Shown: positions 1 through 10,060, counted from the first letter of the stretch. The stretch: DNA of 64,000 nucleotides from Paracoccus sp. JM45 (GCF_003590715.1 NZ_QQVY01000002.1:302460-366459), one strand, 5' to 3'. The notes: a model not told the origin generated them from the letters alone. Numbers and translations are program-made.

Positions 1-1076
1 GCGGCGTGTTTTCGGCCATCACGCTTCAGGAAAGCGACAATCTGAATGCCGATGATTCACTTGATGTCGATCTGGCGGTGATTGAACAGAAGACGCGCCG
101 GATCGGGGCAGGGTTCGAAATTTCCAGCACGGACGGGGCGCAGGTGTCGGCCTATTGGTTGCACCGTAACCTGTTTGGTGGCGGCGAACGTCTGCGTATC
201 GACGGAGAGATCAAGGACGTCGGGTCCGACACCAGTGGCCGCGATGACGCCTTTACCATCCGTCTGGATCGCCCTGCGACGATCACCCCCGATACCACCG
301 CCTATATCGAGCTGGAAACCGAACGTAACCGCGAAGAGGATTACGACGAGGATACGGCCAGCATCGGGGTCGGTTTCAACCATATCTTCAACGAACAGCT
401 GACCGTGAACACCGAATTGGAATACCAGTATTCGCGTGTTTTCGACGATGGCGAAGAAACCGACTTCAATGTTCTTGCCCTGCCGACCGAGGTGACATGG
501 GACAAGCGCGAAGAACCCAATAACGCCAAGCGTGGCTTCTATCTGTCGGGCGAGATCGAACCCTTCATCGGCTTTGACGACACCGGATCGGGCGCAAAGG
601 TTCTGGGTGAGGGGCGCGTCTATAAATCCTTTGGCACGGATGACAAATTCACACTGGCCGGACGCGCCCGCTTTGGCAGCATTTTCGGCAGCGAGATCGA
701 GGAAACTCCGCGCAACTATCTGTTCTTTTCCGGCGGTGGCGGCACCGTGCGGGGGCATCCTTATGAATCACTGGGCGTCGATGTGATCGAAGGCACGGAT
801 GGCACCATCACCACCGGCGGGATGAGCGTGGCAAACGCCACCGCCGAAATCCGTTTCCAGGTCCGCGAAAAGATCGGCCTGGTGGCCTTTGCCGATTACG
901 GCGAGGTCTGGACCGAGGACGGTTTCGGCGGCGACAGCGGCAGCCAGTCAGGGGCCGGCGTCGGCGTCCGCTATGACACGCCGGTCGGGCCTTTGCGCTT
1001 TGACGTGGCAGGCCCCGTCAGCGGCGATACCGCTGACGGGGCGCAATTCTACCTTGGATTAGGGCAGGCATTTTGA
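1..1076 (+). CDS. tamA: TamA, outer-membrane subunit of the TAM complex (5' end missing)
   Basis: Omp85-family outer-membrane protein that works with TamB to move or insert proteins (and perhaps phospholipids) at the outer membrane. The reading frame is already open at the window edge, so the signal peptide and POTRA domains lie outside. The roughly 357 visible residues are the C-terminal beta barrel. They include a glycine-rich stretch followed by VRGH (near base 750), which matches the conserved VRGF-type loop-6 motif of Omp85 barrels, and a terminal phenylalanine typical of barrel assembly signals. Its stop codon overlaps the tamB start (TGATG), which implies translational coupling. The name rests on family architecture and on linkage to tamB. 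Confidence 0.9.
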   Translation, partial: GVFSAITLQESDNLNADDSLDVDLAVIEQKTRRIGAGFEISSTDGAQVSAYWLHRNLFGGGERLRIDGEIKDVGSDTSGRDDAFTIRLDRPATITPDTTAYIELETERNREEDYDEDTASIGVGFNHIFNEQLTVNTELEYQYSRVFDDGEETDFNVLALPTEVTWDKREEPNNAKRGFYLSGEIEPFIGFDDTGSGAKVLGEGRVYKSFGTDDKFTLAGRARFGSIFGSEIEETPRNYLFFSGGGGTVRGHPYESLGVDVIEGTDGTITTGGMSVANATAEIRFQVREKIGLVAFADYGEVWTEDGFGGDSGSQSGAGVGVRYDTPVGPLRFDVAGPVSGDTADGAQFYLGLGQAF

Positions 1077-4000
1077 TGCGCAAGTTCTGGATATACGCTT
1101 TCGCCCTTCTGTTTCCGCTGGCCATCATGGCCCAGAGCGTGGCCGAAATTTCCGAAGATACGGATGACGACAAAGGCTTTCTGACAAACCTTCTGGAAAA
1201 GAACCTGTCCGGCGATGGCCGTCAGGTGCAGATTGACGGCTTCGAGGGCGCATTGTCGTCCCGCGCCACCTTTACCGAAATCCGCATTCTGGATGACGAC
1301 GGCGCATGGCTGACGCTGAAGAACGGGGCCATCCAGTGGAACCGTTCGGCGCTTCTGCGCCGCCGCGTGGAAATTGCCGAACTCTCGGCCGAGGAAATCC
1401 TGCTGCCACGCAAACCCTCAAGCCAGGATTCGGACGTGCAGGCCGAAGCAACCGTTTTCGCACTGCCCGAATTGCCGGTGTCGCTGAACATCGAAAGCAT
1501 TCAGGCCGATCGGGTCGAATTGGGCGAACCTGTAATCGGGGTCGAAGGTGCCTTGCGCATCAGTGGCGGCCTGTCCCTTGAAGGGGGCGAAGGTAAGGCG
1601 CAGCTGACCATCGACCGCCTTGACGGCCCGCGCGGCCAGTTCGTTCTGGATGCAGGTTACGCCAATGAAACACAGGTCCTTAGCCTGAACCTTGCCTTGG
1701 ACGAGGCGAAGGACGGCATTCTGGTCAACCTCGCCAATATCTATGAAAAGCCCGCCGTGACCGCGCAGATCAGCGGAGAGGGCGAAATCAAGAATTTTGC
1801 CGCCGATATCCGCCTGTCCACCGACGGCACGCAGCGCATTTCGGGCCGCGTCAGTGCCAATGGCGAACAGCAGGACGGTACGGATGGCACCGGATTCCGG
1901 TTCCAGCTGGGCGGGGATGTCGCCAGTTTGCTTAGCCCCGAAAACGGTGCGTTCTTCGGGAAAAACACCCAAGTGCTGGCCGAAGGCTGGCGTGCCGAAA
2001 CCGGTCGTCTGGAAATTCCCGATCTGGACATCCAGACCGAGGCGCTGCGTATCAAGGGATCGCTGTCGACCAATGACCAATCCGCCCCGCAAAAGGCGGC
2101 ACTGCTGGTAACGCTTGGCCGTGATGCCGATGCACCGCAGGTTCCGGTCCAGATGCCCTTTGCGGGCGAAAACTCGACCGTGGAAAGCGGACGACTGTCG
2201 CTGGATTACGACGCGGCCCAAGGTCAGGGCTGGACGTTGGACGGGCGCGTCGGTGCGCTGAACACCGGACAGATGCAACTGGGTGATCTGGACCTGAACG
2301 GTTCGGGCGAGGTGGTTCTGGACAATGGCGCCCTGTCAGCTGTCACCGGCGGTATCGAATTTGCCGCCAGCAGCCTTGGCTTTGCCGATGCCGGACTGGC
2401 GCAGGCGATCGGCGATAAGATCGACGGCAGCGCCAATTTCGATTTTGCCCCAGGCAATGCGGTCGATATTTCGGATGTGACGATCAACGGGTCCGATTAC
2501 GGGGTCGACGGGAACTTCCTGATTTCGGGCCTGTCCAGCGGCATCACCCTGTCGGTCGATACCAATGCCCGATATTCCGATCTGGGACGGCTTTCGACGC
2601 TGGCCAACCGGCCCGTGTCGGGACGTGCCGATGCCTCGGTTACGGGGTATTATACGCTGCTGAACAACAGCTTCGATATTGATGCACAGGTGGTCGGCAA
2701 TGATATTGCGGTCGATGTGCCTCAGGCGGATCGCATGCTGGAAGGTCGGTCGACGATCGATCTGAAGGCCCGCCGCGACGAAATCGGCATCGAGATCGAG
2801 AATTTCGCCGTCAATGCCAAGCGCCTGACTGCCACAGCGCGGGGTCTGATCAGCAGTCAGTCCAGTGATGTGACGGCGCAAATCTCTATGCCGTCCTTGG
2901 CCGATGCCGATCCGTCCTATGGCGGGTCGTTGCAGGCTGATGCCCAACTAAGCGGTGCACAGAACGCACGACGTCTGACCATCACCGGTCTGGCCGATGA
3001 TCTGAAGATCGGGATCGAGGCGCTGGACAATGCTCTTTCGGGTACCACCAACCTGACCGTCGTGGCCGCAGAAAGCGACGATGGATACCAGTTGGAACAC
3101 TTCCAGCTGGCCAATCCGCAACTGAGCGCGGATGCCAGCGGCAGCTTTGCCGAAGGGGCACTGGACGCGATTGCCGAATTCGATCTGGCGGATCTCTCCT
3201 CGATCAAGCCGGAATGGTCGGGCAATTTCAACGCCCGCGCCACGCTGGGTGAACAGGATGGCGCAAGGGTGATCGATGTGACCGGCACGGGCCAGAACCT
3301 GTCGCTGGGACAATCGGGCGTTGACGGAGCCCTGACCGGCACCACGCAGCTAAGCCTGAAAGCGACCGAAAAAGACGGCGTTGTCACCATTCAGGACGGT
3401 GTTCTGAAGAACAACCAGATGAACGCCATCGTTGCAGGCACCTATGGTACCGGCGTTACGGATATTACAGGCAACGTCGATATTGCCTCGCTTGCGCCCT
3501 TCGGGGCTGGCTGGCGCGGTACGCTGAAAGCCGATGGCAGCTTCCGCGAGGCCGGCGACGGTATCCGCCAGCTGGAACTGAACGGCACCGGCAGCAATCT
3601 GTCATTCGGGCAGGCGCAGGTGGACGGAGCTTTGGCCGGCGAGACCCGTCTGCGGGTGACGGGCACCGAACAGGATGGCATCTTTACCATTCAGGACGCA
3701 GAGGTCGAAAACCCGCGGCTGACAGCCTCGGCCACGGGGCAGGTTGGCGTGGGGGCAACGGATGTCGATGCCACCATCAACGCCAGCGACCTGCGGTTTA
3801 TCGGCAATGGTATCCGCGGCGCGGTTACGGCTGATGCCCAGATCTCGGATGACGGGACGACGCGGCGCATTGCGGCCACAGGGACCGCGGATGGTTTGGC
3901 CATCGGACAGGACAAGGTCGATCCGGTTCTGGCAGGCCGGACCAGCTTTGATCTTGCGGCCAGCATGGATGGTCAGGGGCTGTCTGTGCAGCGGCTGAAT

Positions 4001-5554
4001 GTGCAGAACCCGCAGGTCACTGTCACCGCAGACGGATCGCCTGCGTCTGGGATCAATCTGGATGCGCGTCTGGCAAATCTGGGGGTGATCGTTCCGGAAT
4101 TCCCCGGTCCGGTGACGGTTGCAGGGACCGTCCGCGAACAGGGTGCCAATGTGGCGGTTGATCTGCGTGCCACAGCACCGGGGGATGCGGATTTGCGTAT
4201 TTCGGGAACGGCAGCACGGGATGGCTCGACCGTGGATCTGGCCATTAACGGCAGTGCGGATTCATCGCTGGCCAACAGCAGCCTGCGGACCCGCAGCGTG
4301 ACCGGCCCGCTGGCCATCGACCTGCGCGTTCAGGGGGCACCGTCGCTGCAGGCGCTGGCCGGTCAGGTCAGGTTGCAGAACGGCCAGATGTCCGATCCGG
4401 GTCTTGGCATGCGGCTTGAGGGGATCAATGTCACCGCCACCTTCAACAACGGTCGCATCAATGTCGATGGGGTGTCGAATGTGGCCGCTGGCGGCAGCCT
4501 GTCGTTGCAGGGGCCGGTTGATATTTCGAACCGGACCGTGGATATTGCGATCGGTCTGAACGATGTCACGCTGCGCGACCCGAACCTGTACCAGACCGAA
4601 CTGGCAGGCAATCTGCGGATTGCAGGTTCGATGACGGCGGGGCCACTGGTCTCGGGGCGTATCGATCTGGGCCAGACGGAAATCCGTATCCCCTCTACGG
4701 GTCTTGGGGGGGCGACGGCCATTCCCGACATCACCCATGTCGGCAGCCAGCGCCCGCCGGTGCGGGCCACGCGCGCGCGGGCAGGTCTGGACGGCTATCC
4801 CAGCAAGGCCGCATCCGAGGCGGGGCTGGCAGGTCCGCCCGCCACGCCGCCCGCCAATCCCCCGCGGCTTGATCTGGTGATCAACGCCCCCAACCGCGTG
4901 TTTATCCGTGGTCGCGGTGTGGATGCCGAACTGGGCGGCAGCTTCCAGATTCAGGGAACGACGCGCAATGTCATTCCTGTCGGCAATCTGGAACTGGTGC
5001 GTGGTCGGGTCGATCTGTTGGGCAACCGCTTCGATCTGACCGAAGGTCTGGTCGAACTTCAGGGCAGTCTGATTCCGGTTATCCGCCTTGTTGCCGAAAC
5101 GGAACAGGACAGCATCACCACGCGTATCATCCTTGACGGTGAAGTGACCGATCCTGTCATCACCTTCGAATCCTCGCCCGAACTGCCGCAGGAAGAGGTT
5201 CTGTCCCAGCTGTTGTTCGGCCGCGGTCTGGACAGCATCAGCGCCCTTCAGGCCGCGCAACTGGCCAATGCCATTGCGGTTCTGGCTGGCAAAGGCAGCA
5301 GTGGCATCATCAGCAATCTGCGCGACAGTGCGGGACTGGATGATCTGGACCTGACGACAGATGATGACGGTGACGTGCAGTTGCGTGCCGGACGTTATCT
5401 GTCAGAAAACGTCTATACCGATGTGCAGGTGGGTGAAGGGGGAACAACCTCGATCAACCTGAACCTTGATATCACCAAGACATTGCGCGCGCGTGGTTCG
5501 GTCGGAAGTGATGGAGACAGTTCGCTGGGGGTATTCTTCGAGCGCGATTACTGA
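1076..5554 (+). CDS. tamB: TamB, translocation and assembly module inner-membrane subunit
   Basis: Very large (1492 aa) protein with one N-terminal hydrophobic anchor (about residues 4-20) and a long repetitive beta-rich body, ending in the conserved DUF490/TamB C-terminal domain. TamB-like proteins form a hydrophobic groove spanning the periplasm and pair with TamA. The body carries repeated units resembling GTGSNLSFGQAQVDGAL (about residues 670-960), as expected for beta-taco proteins. The ATG at 1076 was chosen because it overlaps the tamA stop and is followed directly by the membrane anchor; the TTG one codon upstream is less likely. Transcription probably ends at the hairpin just downstream. 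Confidence 0.93.
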   Translation: MRKFWIYAFALLFPLAIMAQSVAEISEDTDDDKGFLTNLLEKNLSGDGRQVQIDGFEGALSSRATFTEIRILDDDGAWLTLKNGAIQWNRSALLRRRVEIAELSAEEILLPRKPSSQDSDVQAEATVFALPELPVSLNIESIQADRVELGEPVIGVEGALRISGGLSLEGGEGKAQLTIDRLDGPRGQFVLDAGYANETQVLSLNLALDEAKDGILVNLANIYEKPAVTAQISGEGEIKNFAADIRLSTDGTQRISGRVSANGEQQDGTDGTGFRFQLGGDVASLLSPENGAFFGKNTQVLAEGWRAETGRLEIPDLDIQTEALRIKGSLSTNDQSAPQKAALLVTLGRDADAPQVPVQMPFAGENSTVESGRLSLDYDAAQGQGWTLDGRVGALNTGQMQLGDLDLNGSGEVVLDNGALSAVTGGIEFAASSLGFADAGLAQAIGDKIDGSANFDFAPGNAVDISDVTINGSDYGVDGNFLISGLSSGITLSVDTNARYSDLGRLSTLANRPVSGRADASVTGYYTLLNNSFDIDAQVVGNDIAVDVPQADRMLEGRSTIDLKARRDEIGIEIENFAVNAKRLTATARGLISSQSSDVTAQISMPSLADADPSYGGSLQADAQLSGAQNARRLTITGLADDLKIGIEALDNALSGTTNLTVVAAESDDGYQLEHFQLANPQLSADASGSFAEGALDAIAEFDLADLSSIKPEWSGNFNARATLGEQDGARVIDVTGTGQNLSLGQSGVDGALTGTTQLSLKATEKDGVVTIQDGVLKNNQMNAIVAGTYGTGVTDITGNVDIASLAPFGAGWRGTLKADGSFREAGDGIRQLELNGTGSNLSFGQAQVDGALAGETRLRVTGTEQDGIFTIQDAEVENPRLTASATGQVGVGATDVDATINASDLRFIGNGIRGAVTADAQISDDGTTRRIAATGTADGLAIGQDKVDPVLAGRTSFDLAASMDGQGLSVQRLNVQNPQVTVTADGSPASGINLDARLANLGVIVPEFPGPVTVAGTVREQGANVAVDLRATAPGDADLRISGTAARDGSTVDLAINGSADSSLANSSLRTRSVTGPLAIDLRVQGAPSLQALAGQVRLQNGQMSDPGLGMRLEGINVTATFNNGRINVDGVSNVAAGGSLSLQGPVDISNRTVDIAIGLNDVTLRDPNLYQTELAGNLRIAGSMTAGPLVSGRIDLGQTEIRIPSTGLGGATAIPDITHVGSQRPPVRATRARAGLDGYPSKAASEAGLAGPPATPPANPPRLDLVINAPNRVFIRGRGVDAELGGSFQIQGTTRNVIPVGNLELVRGRVDLLGNRFDLTEGLVELQGSLIPVIRLVAETEQDSITTRIILDGEVTDPVITFESSPELPQEEVLSQLLFGRGLDSISALQAAQLANAIAVLAGKGSSGIISNLRDSAGLDDLDLTTDDDGDVQLRAGRYLSENVYTDVQVGEGGTTSINLNLDITKTLRARGSVGSDGDSSLGVFFERDY

Positions 5555-5576
5555 TCGTTTCTGTCACATGAATGCG

Positions 5577-5608
5577 AAAGGCCCGCACCTGATTGGTGCG
5601 GGCCTTTT
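5577..5608. terminator. Bidirectional intrinsic terminator between tamB and the PAS gene
   Basis: A perfect 10-bp GC-rich stem (GGCCCGCACC / GGTGCGGGCC) with a 5-base loop is followed by TTTT on the plus strand and preceded by AAA, so it can serve both converging genes. Confidence 0.85.
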
Positions 5609-5618
5609 CATATCCGGC

Positions 5619-7214
5619 TCAATCGACACCGATTGCATGGGCCAAAACCGACGACGGATCACCCTGCCCCAATGCGATCGGTTGCCCCGACCCCACCCGC
5701 AGTCGCAGCATCTTGCGACCGCCGCTTAGGTAATTAACGGTCCAGCCCAGCAACTGACCTTGTGGTCCCGCCATGGCGCCGCTTGTGGGTGTATGACCGG
5801 TGGTTTGCATCAAGGCGTCGCGCAGCGCCGCAAAGCCGGGACCTGTCTTGCCGGTAAGGCTGCATGCGGCCAAGGCATCGGACAAAGTGGTGGCAGGATG
5901 GTCCCACAGATCGTGATAGATCTGGTTGCCCAGAACCAGTTTGCCGTCCGGTGCAAAGACCGCAATGCCATCATCCAGCGCGTCCAGCACATGTGACCCC
6001 AGCAACAGGTCGGCCCTGAACTGGCGGGTCAGTGACATTTCCGATGTGATATTTTCGAACAGGAAGGCCACGGCCCCGTCCGGATGGGGCCGTCCGGTGA
6101 CGCGATAGGTCTGGCCGTCGGGCAAGGACCATGTTTCCAGATGGTGGCCGGTGGCGGCTGCATTTTCCAGATTGGCCATATGCTGGCGCCAGCTGCGATA
6201 ATCCTTGGGTTCAGGTACCATACGCTGTTCGCGCAGCTGGTCCAGAAAGTCGAACAGCGTCGGTCGGGCGGTCAGAAATCCGGTTGGCAGGTGGGTCAGA
6301 TCGATCAGAGCCGGATTGAACAGCTGCAATTTGCGGCTTTGATCGAAAATGGCCAGCCCGATGGGAAGATCGGCGAATGTCTTGGTCAGGGTCTGCACGA
6401 ATTCCCGCAAGGACCGTTCCGCACGAACGGCAGCATCGGCGGGCAGGGCGAACATCATCAGATGGTCACCGATCCGGTGGCTGTGACAGTCGTACCATGA
6501 CACGATGCCCTTATCCTCAAGCGCGGCGCGGCGGTTGCCGTGGCCTGCGCCCGGAACGGGGCGGGGGGTGTCCAGAAGTTTGGGCAAAGGCCAGCCAAGG
6601 GCCCCTTCGCTGCGCGCCTCGGCGCGGCGCAGATAGGCGGCATTGGCCCACGTGACCTGTTCATCCGCATCAAGACGCCAGACCAGCATGGGCGTCTGGT
6701 CCAAGGCACCGCGCAGCAGATGCAATTCCTCCTCCATCGCTTGCAGGGACATCGAATCGACGACCGTGCCACAATGCTGCGCTTCGGGGTCGGTGACGGT
6801 GACGCGCCACAGACCATCGCCCAGATCCTCGGCCAGCAGGCGCAGGGCGGCACTGCCCTGCCCCTGACGGCCCAGCATTTCGACCCGCCCCAGTTGCGCC
6901 AACTGTGACAAGCGCTCGGCGGCATTGTCAAAACGCGGCCCGATCCATTGCATCAGACGCAGCCAGTCGTCATCGGGCAATGCCACATGTTCCAGAAAGG
7001 CACGTGCGGGGGATGTCGCGTCGATCAGGCGGTTTTGCCGGAACAGGAAGACGACCGGCTGGACCTGACCGTCCATGGGGGCGGCAGGTCGTGTTACACT
7101 GCCCTGCCCTTGCCTGCGCCGGTCCCACATGCGGATCATCCCCACCGCCAGCAGCACTGAAACGGTTCCGCATGAAACCGCTGTCAGGACAAGTTGTGCG
7201 CCTTGCATATCCAT
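5619..7214 (-). CDS. Membrane-anchored PAS-domain protein without a kinase domain
   Basis: 531-aa protein with an N-terminal transmembrane segment (about residues 7-27) followed by a chain of PAS-like domains. Motifs such as QTPMLVWRLDADEQVTWANA, LAIFDQSRKLQLFNPALIDL and GIAVFAPDGKLVLGNQIYHD fit PAS/PAS-7 folds. No histidine-kinase H box or ATPase N/G boxes are visible, and the chain ends soon after the last PAS unit, so it may sense or scaffold but cannot phosphorylate by itself. It lies 66 bp downstream of regB on the same strand, so cotranscription with the redox sensor is plausible. A strong AGGGGGA ribosome site precedes the chosen ATG. The function is not known from sequence. Confidence 0.75.
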   Translation of the reverse strand: MDMQGAQLVLTAVSCGTVSVLLAVGMIRMWDRRRQGQGSVTRPAAPMDGQVQPVVFLFRQNRLIDATSPARAFLEHVALPDDDWLRLMQWIGPRFDNAAERLSQLAQLGRVEMLGRQGQGSAALRLLAEDLGDGLWRVTVTDPEAQHCGTVVDSMSLQAMEEELHLLRGALDQTPMLVWRLDADEQVTWANAAYLRRAEARSEGALGWPLPKLLDTPRPVPGAGHGNRRAALEDKGIVSWYDCHSHRIGDHLMMFALPADAAVRAERSLREFVQTLTKTFADLPIGLAIFDQSRKLQLFNPALIDLTHLPTGFLTARPTLFDFLDQLREQRMVPEPKDYRSWRQHMANLENAAATGHHLETWSLPDGQTYRVTGRPHPDGAVAFLFENITSEMSLTRQFRADLLLGSHVLDALDDGIAVFAPDGKLVLGNQIYHDLWDHPATTLSDALAACSLTGKTGPGFAALRDALMQTTGHTPTSGAMAGPQGQLLGWTVNYLSGGRKMLRLRVGSGQPIALGQGDPSSVLAHAIGVD

Positions 7215-7280
7215 TCGAAACGTCCCCCTGATGTCTGACGGAACATAGGACGGGCGTGATTAACAAGCTGTTAAGATGCG

Positions 7281-8633
7281 TCAGCTGTCGATGTTGGGAT
7301 TATGTGACAGTGCCAGCCGGTCCACCGAGCGGATGCGGTCTATGGGCCAGCGCACGGATACGATGGCCCCCGGCCCGCCGTTGGCAAAGGACAGCTTGGC
7401 CCCCGACCGTTCCAGCAAGGTCTTTGCGATGAACAGCCCCAGACCCATGCCTTCGTAACTGCCGCGCTGCGCCTCCGAGCGTCGGCTGAGGTAAGGGTCG
7501 CCGATCCGTGACAACAGATGTGGCGGATAGCCCGGACCATCATCGCGCACGGTAACCGTCAGCGTTTCCCGCGTGACCTGCGTTTCGATCACCACGCGGT
7601 TTTCGGCAAAATCCACGGCGTTCTGGATCAGGTTGCGAAGGGCGTGGATGATGGCGGGATCGCGGCGGATCACGGGGCCATCGGCGATAATTTCCACCAA
7701 GGGGCCGCGATCGGCGTGGGGGGCTGCGGCATCCTCCAGCACGGCGCGCAGGGGGGCGGCGCGCATATGCAGGTCGTCTTTGCCCGCGCGCCCCATGCTG
7801 CGCAGAATTGCAGCACAGCGGTCGGCGGAATTGCGCAGGGTAATCGCATCGGCGTGCAGGTCGGGATCGTCGCTCAGCTCATCGGCCAACTCTCCGGCGA
7901 TCAGTTTGATGGTGGCAAGGGGGGTGCCCATTTCATGCGCTGCTGCCGCGACAACGCCGCCCAGATGCTGCAGCCGCTGTTCGCGCGACAGCGCCATTTG
8001 CGTCGCAAACAGGGCGTTTGCCGTGTCCGACAGTTCTGCCGTGACGCGATGGGCGTAGCCTGCGAAGAATACCACCCCGATGACCAGCGCGACCCAATGG
8101 CCAAGCTGCAAGATCGGCTCCATCCGCAGGATATCACCGTCGGGTTCGCGCAACGACAGGCCAAACACCGCCGCGAACGAAATCAGCGCCACGGTGGCCA
8201 GTCCAAGCGCCAAGACCTGCCGCCCGTTCAGCGACGCTGCAGCAATGGTCACAGGTGCCAGCACCAGAAGCGCAAAGGGATTTGCCATCCCCCCCGTCAG
8301 CGCCATCAACGCTGAAATCTGCACCAGATCGAAGCTGAGCTGCAGCACCGCCCGATTGGGCGATGTCCGCTTGGGCGGACATAGAAACAGCCACAGGTTC
8401 ATCAGGATCGACGCTGCGATCAGCAAGATCACCGGCGTTTTGACAAAGCCCACACCCATGAACCATGCCACGATCACTGCCGCCATCTGTCCCGATATCG
8501 AAAACCAGCGCAACAGAACAAGTGTCCGCATGCGGATGGGTTCGGCATTGGGTGTGTTGCCGGTACGCATGGCTTTGGTCAGCGGGTCGTCGGCTGGGGG
8601 CAATTGGGTCATCATGAGCCTGTGCTGCGACAT
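7281..8633 (-). CDS. regB: RegB/PrrB redox-sensing histidine kinase
   Basis: Membrane sensor kinase of the global redox system RegB/RegA, which controls respiration, nitrogen and carbon genes in Rhodobacterales. The N-terminal half has about six transmembrane segments (residues 40-200), including the GGMANPF motif (114-120) linked to ubiquinone sensing in RegB. The H box AAHEMGTPLATIKL places the phospho-histidine at H233. A cysteine at C273 (DRCAAILRSM) sits where RegB carries its redox-active cysteine. N, G1 and G2 ATP-binding boxes follow (NLIQNAVDFA, DDGPGY, GMGLGLFIA). It is divergent from senC and regA, the usual arrangement of the locus. Confidence 0.95.
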   Translation of the reverse strand: MSQHRLMMTQLPPADDPLTKAMRTGNTPNAEPIRMRTLVLLRWFSISGQMAAVIVAWFMGVGFVKTPVILLIAASILMNLWLFLCPPKRTSPNRAVLQLSFDLVQISALMALTGGMANPFALLVLAPVTIAAASLNGRQVLALGLATVALISFAAVFGLSLREPDGDILRMEPILQLGHWVALVIGVVFFAGYAHRVTAELSDTANALFATQMALSREQRLQHLGGVVAAAAHEMGTPLATIKLIAGELADELSDDPDLHADAITLRNSADRCAAILRSMGRAGKDDLHMRAAPLRAVLEDAAAPHADRGPLVEIIADGPVIRRDPAIIHALRNLIQNAVDFAENRVVIETQVTRETLTVTVRDDGPGYPPHLLSRIGDPYLSRRSEAQRGSYEGMGLGLFIAKTLLERSGAKLSFANGGPGAIVSVRWPIDRIRSVDRLALSHNPNIDS

Positions 8634-8704
8634 AGGAAGCCTTGATACCCCTGACCCGATAAGCGATCAATGCGCGCATTTGACACTCTTAACAGGAGGC
8701 CAGC

Positions 8705-9334
8705 ATGGTCGACCGCAAAATCCTGCTGATCGGATCCGCAGCCACGATCGCCGTATTGCTGGCGGGCACTGTGATCGTGACACAAAGCCGTGGCGGGGAT
8801 GCATATGCCCAATGCACCAAAAGTGCTGTCGCGGGGGGTATGGACAGCTTTGGCACCGATTTCACCCTGACGCGTGATGATGGCGTCCGCGTTACCGCCG
8901 CTGATGTATTCACCAAACCGACGCTTCTTTATTTCGGATATACCTTCTGCCCCGATGTTTGCCCCTTGGACAGTGCACGCAACGCCGAGGCGGAAACCCT
9001 GCTGCAAGAACAGGGTAAAGATGTGCAGACCGTTTTTATAACTGTCGATCCAGCGCGTGATACTCCAGAAGTTCTGTCAGATTTTACCAGTTTGTTTTCG
9101 GATGATATGATCGGGCTTACCGGTTCCGAAGATGAAATCGCCGCAGTTAATAAAGGATGGCGAAACTACTTTAAATTGCAGAACGAAGATGAACCGGAAT
9201 ACTATCTGGTCGATCATATGACCAATACATATCTGGTTATGCCCGGCAATAAAACGGTTGAGTTTTATAACCGTGATACAACCCCCGAGGTTATGTCTGA
9301 AAGCGTAGGTTGTTTTATGGATGCCGCAGCCTAA
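8705..9334 (+). CDS. senC: SenC/PrrC, SCO-type copper chaperone
   Basis: 209-aa SCO1/SenC protein that delivers copper to cytochrome oxidase and modulates the RegBA response. It has a membrane anchor at residues 6-26, the copper-binding CPDVC motif (C82 and C86) in a thioredoxin fold, and the third ligand in VDHM (H171). AGGAGG precedes the ATG. It is the middle gene of regB-senC-regA. The 3' third is markedly richer in A and T than the core genes around it. Confidence 0.94.
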   Translation: MVDRKILLIGSAATIAVLLAGTVIVTQSRGGDAYAQCTKSAVAGGMDSFGTDFTLTRDDGVRVTAADVFTKPTLLYFGYTFCPDVCPLDSARNAEAETLLQEQGKDVQTVFITVDPARDTPEVLSDFTSLFSDDMIGLTGSEDEIAAVNKGWRNYFKLQNEDEPEYYLVDHMTNTYLVMPGNKTVEFYNRDTTPEVMSESVGCFMDAAA

Positions 9335-9418
9335 GCCAAATTGTCACAGAGGTTTGAAAACGGGCCTTTTAGCGCCCAAATTCAAATGAATTGGATAAAG
9401 AGCGCAAGGATGGATAAA

Positions 9419-9961
9419 ATGAATGTGAAAGTTGGTCCCGATCCCACGCTTTTACTTGTCGATGACGATGAAATATTCGTGACTCGCCTTGCGCGTGCGA
9501 TGGAAAAGCGGGGATTTCAAACCGAAACCTCTTTGACGGTGGCCAGTGCTTTAAAAAATATCCAGAAAAACGCTCCGGCCTATGCCGTGGTCGACCTGCG
9601 GCTGGAAGATGGTAACGGTCTGGATGTTGTCGAGACTTTGCGCGAAAAGCGCCCCGATGCCCGTATTATTGTTTTAACCGGTTATGGCGCGATCGCGACA
9701 GCCGTTGCTGCTGTTAAAATGGGGGCGACTGATTATCTGGCCAAACCGGCAGACGCAAATGACGTAACATCGGCATTACTTTCCAGTGGAGAATTATTGC
9801 CGCCCCCCCCTGAAAACCCGATGTCTGCTGATCGGGTGCGTTGGGAACATATCCAACGTGTATATGAGCAGTGCGACCGGAATGTCAGCGAAACGGCCCG
9901 TCGCCTTCATATGCATCGTCGGACGTTACAGCGGATTCTTGCCAAAAGAGGTCCGCGTTAA
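9419..9961 (+). CDS. regA: RegA/PrrA redox response regulator
   Basis: 180-aa two-component response regulator that receives phosphate from RegB. The receiver domain shows the acidic pocket DDD (15-17), the phospho-acceptor D59 (VVDLRL), LTGYG, and the conserved lysine in KPAD. Then come the polyproline hinge PPPPENP and the Fis-type helix-turn-helix NVSETARRLHMHRRTLQRIL, which is highly conserved in RegA proteins. The ATG at 9419 was preferred over 9410 because AAGGA lies 8 bases upstream of 9419 but directly abuts 9410. The open frame back to 9341 has no family support. Confidence 0.95.
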   Translation: MNVKVGPDPTLLLVDDDEIFVTRLARAMEKRGFQTETSLTVASALKNIQKNAPAYAVVDLRLEDGNGLDVVETLREKRPDARIIVLTGYGAIATAVAAVKMGATDYLAKPADANDVTSALLSSGELLPPPPENPMSADRVRWEHIQRVYEQCDRNVSETARRLHMHRRTLQRILAKRGPR

Positions 9962-10060
9962 TTGTTTCTTAGCATTTATATCCTAAGGGATATATTGAAT
10001 TAATATTATATGCTAATATATATAATGTTAATTATTCAGCGAATGTAAAGAAAAGCACAA
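9962..10060. promoter_or_regulatory. Strongly AT-rich intergenic region before hvrA with a palindrome
   Basis: This gap is mostly A and T in an otherwise GC-rich region and carries the inverted repeat TATATCC-TAAG-GGATATA (9977-9994). H-NS-type proteins such as HvrA prefer AT-rich curved DNA, so autoregulation is a reasonable inference. The palindrome could instead be a weak terminator for regA. Confidence 0.45.

Noticed and set aside
1418-2278. 286-aa frame antisense to tamB
   Set aside because: Lies wholly inside tamB with no domain and no ribosome site.
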